Origin: Bog-473 sp963719485
GTDB taxonomy: Bacteria > Actinomycetota > Acidimicrobiia > Acidimicrobiales > RAAP-2
NCBI GenBank assembly: GCA_963719485.1
Contig: OY970387.1
Location: forward strand, 3,658,001-3,722,000
Length of the DNA stretch: 64,000 bases
Direction: 5' to 3'
In this document: piece after piece, positions 34,414 through 44,650 of the stretch
Layout: each line of letters begins with the position of its first letter
How positions within the stretch are numbered: the stretch's first letter is position 1
Translations under genes and position numbers: made by a program
Notes under the pieces: generated by a model
The model's input: the letters and a program-made list of their open reading frames with translations, nothing else
Database searches by the model: none
Told to the model about the DNA's origin: nothing

Positions 34414-35685
34414 GTGACCACCGTCAACCAGCCCCTCAATGGCGGCCGCCGGCGCCTGAACGTTCCGAGTCCGGCGTTGCGTCGGCTCAGCGGGTGGGGG
34501 CCGGCCGCAGTGTCGATCGTGGCTGCAATGGCGTATGGCGTCTACATCGCACTCCGGACGTATGAGGTCGATTTGGGTGTCTACCTCCGCCTGGGAGGAA
34601 AGTACATCTTCACCTCCCACCTGTACTCCTTCGTTCTGCCGAACACGAGTCTCCCGTTCACCTACCCGCCGTTTGCAGCTCTTCTCTTCGCCCCGTGGCA
34701 GCGAACCTTCTCGACTGTCGGCTCCGTGCAGATGGTCTGGACGATGTGCAACCTGGTGGCGCTGGTTGGCGTCCTCGTGCTGTCCGTCCGGTTGGTCAAG
34801 CCGTCGCTCAGCAGGGTGGTGAGCTGGAGGCTCGCCCTTGCCCTGAGCCTCCCGGCACTGCTCCTCAACCCGGTCCTCATCACGATCGGGTTTGGCCAGG
34901 TGAATCTCTTCGTCACTTTTCTCGTCATGTGGGACCTGCTGAGCGAGCGCCGCATCGGGACACGACAGCTCCCTCTCGGTGTGGCGACCGGGCTCGCCGC
35001 TGCGGTCAAGCTCACCCCGCTGCTCTTCGTCCCTTACCTGCTCCTCACGCGACGTTGGCGGGGGGCTCTCACCTGCGTGATCACGTTCAGCATCTGTGAG
35101 TTGGCGACGTTCGTGGTTTCGCCGGCCTCGTCGAAGGCCTACTGGACGAAGGCCATCTTCAAGCCGGGGCGCGCTGGTGACCTCTCGATCGTCGACAACC
35201 AGAACCTCTGGTCGGTCCTCGATCGCTTCACGCACGGCGTTCTCCCCGGTGCCCTCATGCTGCCGTTGCTCGTGGCCACCGCCGTAGGCGGACTCTGGCT
35301 GGCCGCCCAGGCGCACCGACGGTCGTCGCCGCTCCTGGGGGTTCTGGTCTGTGCGGCGATTTGCCTCATCGTGTCCCCCATCTCGTGGGTCCACCACATG
35401 GTGTGGGTCGTGCCGGCGATCCTCTGGCTCGCCCTGGCGGAGGACCGGCCGCGCTGGGGGCGCCCGCTCGCTGCGATAGCCGCCGTCCTCTTCTGGAGTG
35501 CACCCGTCTGGTGGGTCCCGTACAAGAACACGTCTGATCTCCACCTTGGTCCGTGGCAGCTGGTTGCCGGGAATTCGTTCTTCTTCGCGATGGTGCTCTT
35601 CGTGGTTGGTGCGGCCGTCCTGGTCCTCCGACGAAGGCCCGGACGGCCAGCGGCTGACATGCAGCTCCCGCTGGTCTCGGGGTGA
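34414..35685 (+). CDS. GT87-type mannosyltransferase-like integral membrane protein
   Basis: 423 residues, about 10 hydrophobic segments. An acidic motif sits after the first helix (TYEVDLGVYLRLGGKYIF), followed by the loop PFTYPPFAALLFAPWQ that is typical of DUF2029/GT87 polyprenyl-phosphate-mannose-dependent alpha-1,2-mannosyltransferases of actinobacteria. The frame is open upstream, but GTG 34414 with AGAGGA before it gives the normal start. The acceptor glycan is unknown. Confidence 0.82.
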   Translation: MTTVNQPLNGGRRRLNVPSPALRRLSGWGPAAVSIVAAMAYGVYIALRTYEVDLGVYLRLGGKYIFTSHLYSFVLPNTSLPFTYPPFAALLFAPWQRTFSTVGSVQMVWTMCNLVALVGVLVLSVRLVKPSLSRVVSWRLALALSLPALLLNPVLITIGFGQVNLFVTFLVMWDLLSERRIGTRQLPLGVATGLAAAVKLTPLLFVPYLLLTRRWRGALTCVITFSICELATFVVSPASSKAYWTKAIFKPGRAGDLSIVDNQNLWSVLDRFTHGVLPGALMLPLLVATAVGGLWLAAQAHRRSSPLLGVLVCAAICLIVSPISWVHHMVWVVPAILWLALAEDRPRWGRPLAAIAAVLFWSAPVWWVPYKNTSDLHLGPWQLVAGNSFFFAMVLFVVGAAVLVLRRRPGRPAADMQLPLVSG

Positions 35686-36647
35686 GCGTTCCGCGGCCGA
35701 AGACGTCGATGCGACATGCCGGACCTGAAGCCGCCGACACCCCGAATGTTGGGCGGCCTCCCGAGTTGTCCCTGCGTTGTCTGGCTTCGGACCGAATGGC
35801 CCTACCCCGCATCGCCCCTAAACCTCACAATCATTCGCCGGGGCGGGGTGATCGGGGAGTATCCGGGGGGATTCGTCACCCCGCCCTCCTATCGACTGGC
35901 AACCACCGATCTGCATCGCACCCGAGACCAACCGGTCAGGTGCGAGTGCACCTCAATGCGCTGCGTCACTCCATCGATGGACGCTCGACTGCTCGAAGAG
36001 ACTGGCGTCGACGGCCCGGGTACTCCTGCCTGCGGTTTTTCCGAACGAGAAGGGAGGAGGGGGCCGGGAGGAGGGGCTAGGGGAACCTCACGCCCGGCCC
36101 CCACCCCCATGGCTTCCGTTCCAAAACGTTAGCAGGGAGTCAGCTGAGAATGGAGCCTGGAGAACCTCAGAACGCCCCCGAATCGCTGGTGGGTTTGCGT
36201 CGCTGATCTTCGCCAACGTTGTGCAACCGTTGTCTCGTTCGGTCTGACCGGCTCTATCTGAGCGGAGAACCCGATGTCAGGATCCGAAACGAGGGGCGGT
36301 GGTCGGGGGATCCGATGCACGCACGTCGCGGATCGCCGCCCCTCTTTCACACTTCCGGGCTGGTGGCCCGAATCGATGGGATGGCCCGAGGGGCGGCGGC
36401 GTTGTGGGCGAGGGTTCGTCGTCGATTGGGCTGCATGTCGCTCTCGGCCGGCCGAACGGGATCATTTCGCGTAACCGTCACACACAATTGGCCTCCACAA
36501 CGCGCTTTGGTTGCGCGCCAGAAATGCTTCCCGTTTAGGTTCTCCAGCGAGCGATCCGGCCGGTGTGCCCCTGTCCCCCACCCCCCTTGGACATTTGGCG
36601 AGCACCGGCCGGATCGTTCTCTCGAATCAGCCGATCATCGCGTCTGG
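35686..36647. other. 960-base region without a convincing gene
   Basis: Short frames occur on both strands, but none has family features or consistent codon bias. A G-rich/C-rich block at about 36050-36110 (GAGGGGGCCGGGAGGAGGGG and its C-rich partner) could form a hairpin downstream of the GT87 gene. I see no RNA gene. Confidence 0.4.
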
Positions 36648-38093
36648 TCATTCTCCGAACCACATGGTCAGAATCTCACCCAATTCGGCATCTGGGCCAC
36701 CTCCCACCCAGGCCACATGCCCGTCGGGCCGGATCAGCACGGCACGGGGAGCGATGACTGCGCCAAGTACCGGAAGCTCCCACGGGCCGACGTATTCCGC
36801 ATCGATCAGCTGGACCCGGTCAGCCCGTGGCGTGACGTCAAAGCCACCGGGCTCGCCGAGGTTGAGCAGCACCGGCTTGGCGTCGTGCAGCAGGGTGAAG
36901 ACCCGCAGTGGGCCGTCGGCGGTCACGAGATCCAGATCGGGCATGCGGCGTCCGAGCAGGGGGTGGCCCTCGCCGAGCTCGTAATGAATGTCCAGTCCGG
37001 AGATCATGCCAGCGAACCGCTTGCGAGGCTCGTCCATCGTCAGCAGCTCTGTCATCGTGTCGCGCAACGCATCGGTGCGTTCGTCAGTGCGCCTCAGCGC
37101 GACCTGCGCCATGGTGTTGTGCAGCACACGGGCACCAACCGGGTGCCGCTCGGCGTGGTAGGTGTCCAAGAGGTCGTCCGGTGATGTCCCGTTGACCACC
37201 TGGGCCAGCTTCCAGCCGAGATTCACGGCGTCCTGCACACCGATATTGAGGCCTTGTCCACCTTGCGGAGAATGCAGGTGTGCGGCGTCGCCCGCGAGCA
37301 GGACACGACCCCTGCGGTAGGACGCTGCCTGCCGCGTGGTGTCGTTGAAACGAGAGATCCAAGTAGGGCTGTGCACCCCATAGTCCGTCCCATCGACGGC
37401 GACGAGTGCCCGGCTGACATCCTGCAGGGTCGGTTCGCTGGTGTTTCCGAGGCTTTCTTCCGTCAGCACGACTCGAAGCACTGACCCTCCGTCTTCCACT
37501 CGGCCAATGCCACCACCAACACGCAGGCCGATCTCCGGCTCCTCCTCCGTCTCGACCTCGGCGATCAGCCAGCTCGTGGTTGGATCCCACCCGGGGAAGT
37601 CGATGCCGGCCGCCTTTCGGATCACACTGCGCCCTCCGTCGCATCCGACCAGGTAGTCCGCCTGGAGCGACCGGCCGTCGGACAGGTCGACGTCGACGCC
37701 GGCGACGTCCTGCGCGAAGCCGGTCACCTCGCGTTGGCGGAGGATCGGCACCCCGAGCTCGCCGATCCAGGAGGCCAATATGCGCTCGAAGTGCCTCTGC
37801 CACAGCGCGAGCCCGTAGTTGTGGCGAGTGGGAAAGTCGCTGATGTCCAACGGAATTCCGGCGAAGGCCTGGACCTGCGTCGCCTGCCCTTCCGCCAAGA
37901 ACCGATCAGCGACGCCACGCTGATCGAGCACCTCGATGGTGCGCGAGTGCAGACCGCCGGAGCGCGAGCTTTCGAGGTCTTCACTCGCGCGCCGTTCGAC
38001 GATTGCGACATCGATCCCCGCAAGTGTCAGCTCAGCCGCCAGCATCATCCCCGTCGGACCACCTCCGGCGATCACAACTGCATGATCCGTCAC
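36648..38093 (-). CDS. FAD-dependent aromatic-ring monooxygenase (class A flavoprotein)
   Basis: 481 residues. The FAD-binding motif is VVIAGGGPTGMMLAAELTLA, the DG motif is DYLVGCDGGRSVIRKAAG, and the GD motif is VLLAGDAAHLHSPQGGQG. The C-terminal thioredoxin-like domain (TLLHDAKPVLLNLG, ending PDGHVAWVG) places it with polyketide/aromatic and rifampicin-type hydroxylases such as PgaE or Rox. The substrate cannot be told. It is isolated from obvious partners. Confidence 0.87.
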   Translation of the reverse strand: MTDHAVVIAGGGPTGMMLAAELTLAGIDVAIVERRASEDLESSRSGGLHSRTIEVLDQRGVADRFLAEGQATQVQAFAGIPLDISDFPTRHNYGLALWQRHFERILASWIGELGVPILRQREVTGFAQDVAGVDVDLSDGRSLQADYLVGCDGGRSVIRKAAGIDFPGWDPTTSWLIAEVETEEEPEIGLRVGGGIGRVEDGGSVLRVVLTEESLGNTSEPTLQDVSRALVAVDGTDYGVHSPTWISRFNDTTRQAASYRRGRVLLAGDAAHLHSPQGGQGLNIGVQDAVNLGWKLAQVVNGTSPDDLLDTYHAERHPVGARVLHNTMAQVALRRTDERTDALRDTMTELLTMDEPRKRFAGMISGLDIHYELGEGHPLLGRRMPDLDLVTADGPLRVFTLLHDAKPVLLNLGEPGGFDVTPRADRVQLIDAEYVGPWELPVLGAVIAPRAVLIRPDGHVAWVGGGPDAELGEILTMWFGE

Positions 38094-38604
38094 ACGCGTT
38101 CCCCTCTTCCTTCCGTCGTTTTGCTACGGATGTGGAGATTCTGCACACCGTCCGGGACGTTGCTGCAAGCGCCCGGTGCGCGCTATTCTTCTCATGGCGA
38201 GGAGCAACTGCTCTCGTTTTCCCTTGTTCGGTGCGGACGGACAGACCCCCATTTCGATGCGGCACTGCGCGCGTGCGGCACGCGTGGGCCTCCTCAGAAA
38301 GATCGCACCTTCTTCCCCGGACGAAGTCTCGTCGCACGAACGTCGCGCCGTCGGCGTCTTCGCTCGCCATCCGAACAGGAAAGCGGGACCGGCATCCCGG
38401 TTGTCGTCATCAGCAGACAACCGGTGACGTCTGAATCGTGGTCAGCGAACAGCCCTCGGTGATCCCGCCAACCGGCGCAACTGCGGTGAGGCGCACGCGT
38501 GCACAACGTTCGCCCAACTGGTTGCCGCGCTCCCTCAGGTGTCGCGCTCCTCAGTCCGAGAGGACTTGTAGTGGTCGCTTCATCGCGGCCCGAGAGGAGG
38601 AATC
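38094..38604. other. intergenic region with a strong hairpin
   Basis: No convincing gene in 510 bases. CCGGTTGTC (38397-38405) and GACAACCGG (38416-38424) form a perfect 9-base stem with a 10-base loop and no T-run. It could be an mRNA leader structure for the gene at 38605 or a binding site. Confidence 0.4.
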
Positions 38605-39255
38605 GTGGCAGAGCAGACGGCGCTGCAAGCTCGTCGGCCCGTTGGCGCCGGCACGCTTGGGTTCGCCGTCGGGTGCTTGGTGCTCTCTCTTTCCTTGGTT
38701 GTGTTGAACGGCATCGGGACCGGTGTCGGCGCGTCGGGAGTTCGTATGTCGCGGAGCCATGGCTCTGCCGTGCACGTTCACACCACGGTCGTCTCGATAA
38801 ACCGTCATTTCAGCTCGCGTTACCCGGGGGACAACGACGTTCCGCTCCGCCCAAAGCCAAAACTCCCTGAGATCGCAACGCCGGCGGCCTCCCCCGCCCC
38901 GCCGACGGCCAGTCAGGTTGCGACGACGCCTGCGCCGGCACCGCCGCCGCCACCACCACCTCCGCCGGCGCCCGCCGCCCTGCCTGGCCGTGGAGCGGCC
39001 ACCGCATACGGTTGCGCGGCTGCACTCGCTTACCTTGCCAGCTATTCCGCGCCCGGCTTCACGTTCCAATGCCCGGGGGGCGCGCTCGGCCACCAGGCCA
39101 TGACGTGCATCAACGAGCCAGGCGTTTGCGCCAACGAGAACCTCATCGCTATCGCAGACCCCTGTCCAGCGGCGTATATGAACGAGGCGTCCAACTCGTG
39201 GGTCCTGACGGGGGCCTCCGATGCTCCCATCGATCCGTACGGAGCTTGCCACTGA
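38605..39255 (+). CDS. membrane-anchored/exported protein with Pro-rich linker and Cys-containing C-terminal domain
   Basis: 216 residues. GAGAGGAGG precedes GTG 38605. One N-terminal hydrophobic segment (TLGFAVGCLVLSLSLVVL) is followed by a polar stretch, then a Pro/Ala-rich linker (PAPAPPPPPPPPPAPAA). The C-terminal 90 residues (AYGCAAALAYLASYSAPGF, FQCPGGALGHQAMTCI, ACH end) have several Cys that could pair. The C-terminal domain recurs in actinobacterial hypothetical proteins. The function is unknown. Confidence 0.7.
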   Translation: MAEQTALQARRPVGAGTLGFAVGCLVLSLSLVVLNGIGTGVGASGVRMSRSHGSAVHVHTTVVSINRHFSSRYPGDNDVPLRPKPKLPEIATPAASPAPPTASQVATTPAPAPPPPPPPPPAPAALPGRGAATAYGCAAALAYLASYSAPGFTFQCPGGALGHQAMTCINEPGVCANENLIAIADPCPAAYMNEASNSWVLTGASDAPIDPYGACH

Positions 39256-39335
39256 GAGGACCGCACGAGCCGGGTGCGCCTGTCTCGAGTTCCTTCAGCC
39301 CGACGAATTGAACCTCGTCTCACGAAGAGTGAGGA

Positions 39336-40358
39336 TCATGAGCTCTCGAGAAGCGAGTTGATCTTCGCATTGAGCTCGGTTTGATTCGCGACATGCACAT
39401 AGACCTCTTGCGGATGGTCCACGCCTGGACCCCAGGACAATCCACCCTCGGTGTTGATGACCGCAGCGCCGCCCTGACCCAGCTCTGAGAAGATCCCCGA
39501 CCCTCCCCCGACCGCATACAACATGGTGGGCCCGTCCCAGTCACCGTCTCCTGGTGGCCCGCAATTGAAGAGCTTGGTATAGACGATGCGCATCGGGTTC
39601 TTGGGGGGCATCGACGTGCAGAGAGTGGCCCCGACCTTCGTGTTGATGCCCGTGAACCCATCGACCCACGCGATCGGCGTCGGCCAGCCATGGCTCCCCA
39701 CCAACGATGCCGTGGCGGCAAGGTCGAGTTTCTCGTTGGTGAACGGGGGACCGCCAGTCGGAAAGAGCCCGTCTTCGATCACCAGCTTCTTCACCTTGGC
39801 GGCCACCAGCGCTCGTCCCGGCAGCGTGCTGCCCTGTCCCGGACCCGAATGCAGCAGGCCGGCCAGGTTGGTATCGCCTCCGAGGGCGACGACCGTCACA
39901 CTGTGGTCGGGCTGGGCCGCCAGCACGTGACGGTAGAGCGGGACCGCCGGGTGCGCTTGCGAGCTGTTCCGGATGGCGTGGGGGAGCTGCGCTGCCAGGA
40001 CATCGCTGTACCCGTGAGGCGCCGTGTTCGCAGCGGTGTCGACGACGACCCCGATCGGGATCTTGCCGTGTCCATAGGCCGTGTCGATGGCATCGAGCGC
40101 GGCGGCGGCCACCGGGTTTCGCACATCAGACATCACGCCGAGCATCTGGACCTTGCCCCGTTGCTGCAGGACATTGGCCATGCCGACCGCAGTGGCGTCA
40201 TCCCACCACAGGGAGAGGTCGGTGTCGATGATGATGCGCTGCGGACCGCTGCTGGTCGTGTCCGCTGAGGCCGCAGTGGTTGTTGTGACCGCGGAGGCGC
40301 CAGTGGCGACGATGAGCAGCAAGAGCAGCGAGGCAAGGATTCGTCGGCTCTCGCTCAT
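39336..40358 (-). CDS. exported nucleoside hydrolase-like protein
   Basis: 340 residues. ATG 40358 gives a signal peptide (SRRILASLLLLLIVATGASA). The metal-binding Asp cluster typical of IU-nucleoside hydrolases appears as IIIDTDLSLWWDDATAVGMA, with two residues more than the usual DTDPGxDD. VVALGGDTNLAGLL and LVIEDGLF also fit. It probably cleaves N-ribosides or a related substrate outside the membrane. The altered Asp spacing makes activity uncertain. Confidence 0.78.
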   Translation of the reverse strand: MSESRRILASLLLLLIVATGASAVTTTTAASADTTSSGPQRIIIDTDLSLWWDDATAVGMANVLQQRGKVQMLGVMSDVRNPVAAAALDAIDTAYGHGKIPIGVVVDTAANTAPHGYSDVLAAQLPHAIRNSSQAHPAVPLYRHVLAAQPDHSVTVVALGGDTNLAGLLHSGPGQGSTLPGRALVAAKVKKLVIEDGLFPTGGPPFTNEKLDLAATASLVGSHGWPTPIAWVDGFTGINTKVGATLCTSMPPKNPMRIVYTKLFNCGPPGDGDWDGPTMLYAVGGGSGIFSELGQGGAAVINTEGGLSWGPGVDHPQEVYVHVANQTELNAKINSLLESS

Positions 40359-40402
40359 TTTCTGAATCCGATCGGTCCGGCTGTGCGGCCTTCCTGGCAC
40401 GC

Positions 40403-41773
40403 CTAGGGAACCTCTGCCGATTCGGCTTCGGCACGCGTCTCGGCGCCGTCCTCGGTAAGGAACCAGCCTTGGCCGACGAGCTCATCGAGCCGGCGATTGA
40501 ACCGCTCGACGTAGTCAGTGTGGTTCTTGTAGAGACGCTCCAGCACGTCTTTGGGCAGAGGACTTTCGATCCCCACGACGCCGAAGGCGGGCGTCCCGTC
40601 CTCCGTCACGCCGGGGTTGGACATGTACTGCAGCCTGGGAACGTCGAGTTGGACGCAGCGCACGCCTCCCAGGGTGTTGCCCTGTTGGTCCTTGGCGAAC
40701 AAACTATCCGGGCCGACCTCGATCCGGTCCGCCCGAGGAGGCGTGACGCCATTGGCCACCCACTGCACGAGGTGGTCCAGCGCCATGCTGAACAGCTCCC
40801 CGTGGGGCAGGCTGTTCATCCGCGCGTCCTCCGGGACGCGGCCCGCGATGCCCAGGGGATCGTTCTGCCACGTCGCGGCCTGGTTGTAGGGCGGGTATCT
40901 GGTGCCCATGTGGGCGACACCGGCGAGTTCGTAGAGCCGGTAGCGGTCATCCGGCTCGTCGGCATCGGGACGACGGTAGGTGCGCCCTTCGCGCCCAGGA
41001 CGGTGCGGGTTGGAGATGTCACCATCGCTCAGCACCTGGACGATCGGCACGTCGCAAGGGCCGAGCGTCACTGAGGCCGATCCGGCCGGGGACAGTCCGG
41101 TCGATCCCGTCGGGAACAAACCTTGGTAGACGGGCGAGCCGTCCGCGAGGCGGAAGGCGTCGTGGCCGCTCAGGATGTAGTCGATGACGACTCCCCCGGT
41201 CTGTGAATGGCCGGCCAAGATGATGTCACGGACACCCGGGACGGGCCCCTTCTCCGCGCCGAGGGCCGCCCCGACCTGAGCGAGAATCGGCGTCGACAGC
41301 ACGTTGAGCCGCCGCATCTGCTCCATCCTCGCCTGCAGGGCGGCGGGGTCACGGGGCAGGCCGAGACCGAAGCCGGATTCCTCCTGCGGCGGGGCGTCGG
41401 ACCAGATGTCCAGCGAGCCGTACCGTTCGTTGTTGGAGGGCTTCACGAAGGCGTCGAGCGGGGCCTTCTGAGAACAGACGCAGGCCCAAGCGTGCCCTGA
41501 GCGCATGATGAAGGGAGCGGTATAGATGAAGATCGGTGCCGCGCTCGCCGCGTGCAGTGGCTCGATGACGAGCGTCCCGCTGAAGCGCGCCGTGTCTCGG
41601 GGCCGGCGCACGAAGACGGATGTCGTGTACGGATGGCCGTCGACTTCACCGGCGGCGAACCACTCCTCCTCGACATAGTCGAACTCATCGATGCTGCCCC
41701 GGTAGGCGCCGGTCGGAGCGAAGGGCTCCCCCTTCGATGGAGCCGGGCTAAGGCTCGCAGGATTGACCGTCAT
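40403..41773 (-). CDS. alpha/beta hydrolase domain protein (Abhydrolase_10-like)
   Basis: 456 residues. The nucleophile elbow is LAGHSQTGGVVIDYIL, and VHWVANG-type sequence (HLVQWVANGVTPPRADRI) lies near the end. The overall layout (FVRRPRDTARFSGTLVIEPL early) matches the large Abhydrolase_10 family of actinobacteria. No signal peptide is evident. It lies in a leftward group with the nucleoside hydrolase-like, substrate-binding and amidohydrolase genes, which suggests shared use in degradation of an organic compound. Confidence 0.75.
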   Translation of the reverse strand: MTVNPASLSPAPSKGEPFAPTGAYRGSIDEFDYVEEEWFAAGEVDGHPYTTSVFVRRPRDTARFSGTLVIEPLHAASAAPIFIYTAPFIMRSGHAWACVCSQKAPLDAFVKPSNNERYGSLDIWSDAPPQEESGFGLGLPRDPAALQARMEQMRRLNVLSTPILAQVGAALGAEKGPVPGVRDIILAGHSQTGGVVIDYILSGHDAFRLADGSPVYQGLFPTGSTGLSPAGSASVTLGPCDVPIVQVLSDGDISNPHRPGREGRTYRRPDADEPDDRYRLYELAGVAHMGTRYPPYNQAATWQNDPLGIAGRVPEDARMNSLPHGELFSMALDHLVQWVANGVTPPRADRIEVGPDSLFAKDQQGNTLGGVRCVQLDVPRLQYMSNPGVTEDGTPAFGVVGIESPLPKDVLERLYKNHTDYVERFNRRLDELVGQGWFLTEDGAETRAEAESAEVP

Positions 41774-41843
41774 CGCGACTCCTCACCGTCGTGTCGTGGA
41801 AGGTTGAAGCGGTCTTGATCGGGACTCCGATCGGGACTCCTCG

Positions 41844-43103
41844 TCATCCGGCGACAGGGTTGTCCGCGTACGCGATGGCCTTGGTCGCCGGGTCGTAGTG
41901 CACCATGTAGACCGACCCGAGCGCGTAGGGGCGCCCAAGACCGAACGAGACGGGGGCGTTGGTCCCGGGCAGCACCAGGTTCTTGAGCCGGTACCCGGCG
42001 TGGACGAAGCTCGAGACGGTGAGGTGCTTGCCGGCCGCCTTGGCGATGTCGGTGAAGAGCGCCATGTCGGTGCAGGCGAACTCCGCGCTCAGCCAGGTGT
42101 CCTCGGACTCTGGCACGGTGGCGCTGTACGCCCGGATCTGATCCGAGGGATAGGCCTTCTTGATGATGTGGACGCACTTCTGGGTCCCGGCGTTGTCCCA
42201 GATGGCGGCGGGAGGGGTGAGCGGGCTCGAGGTCACCACGTTGGAGAGGTAGGCCGGGCTGTAGTCACCGCCCACGGCGCCGGTGAAGTCGGCCTCGCTG
42301 GTCGCAACCCATGGAGGGTTGTAGGTGCTCTGGTTGGCCGAGAGCCCCTCGGGCCAGATGGCCGAACCGTCGCCGACGGCCACGACTTCGTTGACCCCGG
42401 CTTCCCGGAACTTCTGGGAGATGATCTGCACCTGCCCGTTGGAAGCGGGGAGGTCGCCCTGCGGGGCCGAGTCGCTCGCGCTGATGACGACGGGGACGTG
42501 GAGCTTGGCGAGGGCCGACTGAACGAGTGTGATCTCGGAGGCGTCCGCCGCATCGCCGCCGAAGAGAGCCACCTTCTTGTGCTTGAAGACTCCCTGCTTG
42601 TCGTAGACGCTCAGCTGGAGGGGGTCATACGCCGAGTTCGGCGGTGTGGTGGTGAAGTCCTGGGCCACGCTCGAAGACAGGCCCGCGGCGTAGATCGAGG
42701 CGACGACGGGCGTCTCGTGCTCGAGGTAGCAGGTGGCCTCGAGCGGCCCGATGGCCGCAAAGACGGTGTCGTCCTCGGTCAACTGTGTGCAGGAGGTGGC
42801 CGCGGCCGCCGTGCCCGACGGGCTTACCGGAACGAGGAACGGCACGATCTTGCGACCGTTGATGCCTCCGTGTGCATTGATGTTGTGGATGATCGTGTCG
42901 AAGGCGTCAGGGATGCTGCCCCAACTCATGTTCACCCCGATGGCCCTGAGCGCCGCCAGGTCGACGTAGGGAATTCCGACGCGAATGGTCGTCGCCGTCA
43001 CCCCCGGGGTGTCGCTCGGGGCTGCCGACGCAGGGCTGATCGCGCTGGCGCCCAACAGGGCGACAATCACCACCCCGGCGCCGACCAGGTTCCGCTTTGC
43101 CAT
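41844..43103 (-). CDS. ABC-type substrate-binding protein (branched-chain amino acid/Peripla_BP_6 type)
   Basis: 419 residues. A signal peptide (KRNLVGAGVVIVALLGASAI, ending ASAAP) precedes a type I periplasmic-binding fold that starts TTIRVGIPYVDLAALRAIGV, with NINAHGGINGRKIVPFLVPV being family-typical. No ABC permease or ATPase genes are nearby, so it must pair with distant ones or act differently. ATG 43103 was preferred because it begins at the signal peptide. Confidence 0.82.
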   Translation of the reverse strand: MAKRNLVGAGVVIVALLGASAISPASAAPSDTPGVTATTIRVGIPYVDLAALRAIGVNMSWGSIPDAFDTIIHNINAHGGINGRKIVPFLVPVSPSGTAAAATSCTQLTEDDTVFAAIGPLEATCYLEHETPVVASIYAAGLSSSVAQDFTTTPPNSAYDPLQLSVYDKQGVFKHKKVALFGGDAADASEITLVQSALAKLHVPVVISASDSAPQGDLPASNGQVQIISQKFREAGVNEVVAVGDGSAIWPEGLSANQSTYNPPWVATSEADFTGAVGGDYSPAYLSNVVTSSPLTPPAAIWDNAGTQKCVHIIKKAYPSDQIRAYSATVPESEDTWLSAEFACTDMALFTDIAKAAGKHLTVSSFVHAGYRLKNLVLPGTNAPVSFGLGRPYALGSVYMVHYDPATKAIAYADNPVAG

Positions 43104-43242
43104 GACGAACGACCCCCCGCTCGCCGGAGCACGACGAGCGCCTTTGCCGTGCGAACTCTGACACACGTGCCCCGGAAATGCTTGTCGGGCGGAGCGACAG
43201 ACACGTGAAGGGAATCACGAGCCCTTTCCGCACAGCCAATGC

Positions 43243-44439
43243 CTAGGCGGAGCTTGGAGCGAGGACGTCCTCCATCTCGAAGCCGACCCGTTCGATGTGG
43301 GGTTGCAGGACTGCGAGGTCGAAGCCATAGAACTCGGCGGCATTCTGGAAGAGGATCTTGTCGGCATCCTCTCGCGTCACGCTCGGGTTCCCGACGAGCG
43401 AGGCGATCTTTTCAAAGGTGCGCGGCACGACCGACTCGAAGTGGGGATAATCCACCCCGAACATCGTGGCGTTGGCGCCGATGTGAAATCCGGGGAGCGG
43501 ATTCTGCTCGGCGTCCTTGCCGACGAGCTGGTCGATCGGGAGTTGGCGCGCGTCGAAAGGGGACACGCCAACAAAGCAGTTGAGCCCGAAATAGTCGCTC
43601 GCCTGCTTGGCGACCGTACGCTCCCGCTGCATGAAGCGGGCGAACGCCATCCAGTCATCGCCCATACCCAAAGTCATGTCCAGATGGGCGATGGCCGGCA
43701 CCAGGAACATGAGCTGGGTCTCGACGAATGCCACCTTGAGGCCGGGGAAGCGGTCGAACACCCCACCGGCGATCATCTGCCAGAGCGACCGGGCCGAGTA
43801 GAAGCCGTTCTCTACCGACACCGTGAGGATCATTGCGAACCCCGCGGCGCTGTAGCCGGGAAGGCCGGCACCACCGTGTTGGCTGATCGGCAGGCCGACG
43901 TCTTCGATGGCGGCCCAGATGGGATCGAGCACCGGGTCGAAGAAGTTCGTCCCGCCCGGCTGCAGCGCCGGCATCATGATGCCGCCCAGACCGTGCTCCC
44001 TGGCCGACCGAACGTCGGCGACCGCCTGGTCGATGTCGGCAAATGACACCACCGCCTGACCGGCGCGCCGACCCGGGGCCTCGGCGCAAAAGTCAGCCAG
44101 CCATCTGTTGTAGGCCCGTCGGCCCTCCGCCTCGAGCTCTGGGTTGGCGGCTCGGCCGATGTCCTCGAAGCGGTTGATCTGGAACGGCTGGCCGTTGGGG
44201 AACAACACCTCAGCGACGACACCCTGGCCCTCCAGGGTCTGCCAACGCGCTGTGGAGTCCCACTGTGCATCGAAGCCGTACTCGGGGTTCAGGTTGCCAG
44301 CGTCGGGGATCCCGGCGCCTTCGGCTTCCTTCACCGACTCGTCATAGTCCTCGAGGTATTTGCTCTGGATGTAATCCCGGTACCCGGCCCTGGAGGCCTT
44401 CACGTGACCGTCCACCGAGATGACTGCCGTCTTGGCCAT
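43243..44439 (-). CDS. amidohydrolase family 2 protein
   Basis: 398 residues. The N-terminal metal motif is DGH (VISVDGHVKAS). Later ligands occur in GLPISQHGGAGLPGYSAAG and GVDYPHFESVVPR. The family covers decarboxylases and hydrolases of aromatic and other acids. ATG 44439 has AGGAGG upstream. It may form a catabolic set with the three genes downstream. The substrate is unknown. Confidence 0.83.
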   Translation of the reverse strand: MAKTAVISVDGHVKASRAGYRDYIQSKYLEDYDESVKEAEGAGIPDAGNLNPEYGFDAQWDSTARWQTLEGQGVVAEVLFPNGQPFQINRFEDIGRAANPELEAEGRRAYNRWLADFCAEAPGRRAGQAVVSFADIDQAVADVRSAREHGLGGIMMPALQPGGTNFFDPVLDPIWAAIEDVGLPISQHGGAGLPGYSAAGFAMILTVSVENGFYSARSLWQMIAGGVFDRFPGLKVAFVETQLMFLVPAIAHLDMTLGMGDDWMAFARFMQRERTVAKQASDYFGLNCFVGVSPFDARQLPIDQLVGKDAEQNPLPGFHIGANATMFGVDYPHFESVVPRTFEKIASLVGNPSVTREDADKILFQNAAEFYGFDLAVLQPHIERVGFEMEDVLAPSSA

Positions 44440-44650
44440 GATGCCGTTCCTCCTCAGGCGCAACTGCCCCTCAGGGTTCTTCTTCCCCGTGAGGCAAATC
44501 CGCCCTCTGGGCAGACTATGGCGAACCTTGCTGGAACTGTCAACGCTGAGACGCCAATGAAGCGACTGCCCAGTCAAGATTCTTTGGCGAAATCGGGCAT
44601 TCGCTTACGGCCGCCTCGACCGGGACGAGACGCGGCGGGAGCGCCGCCGC

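Noticed and set aside
34246..35544. A 432-codon minus-strand frame
   Set aside because: Complement of the GT87 membrane protein, which shows the expected helices and GTG start with a ribosome-binding site.
35686..36647. Several short frames in the 35.7-36.6 kb gap
   Set aside because: No consistent codon bias, ribosome-binding site or family feature on either strand.
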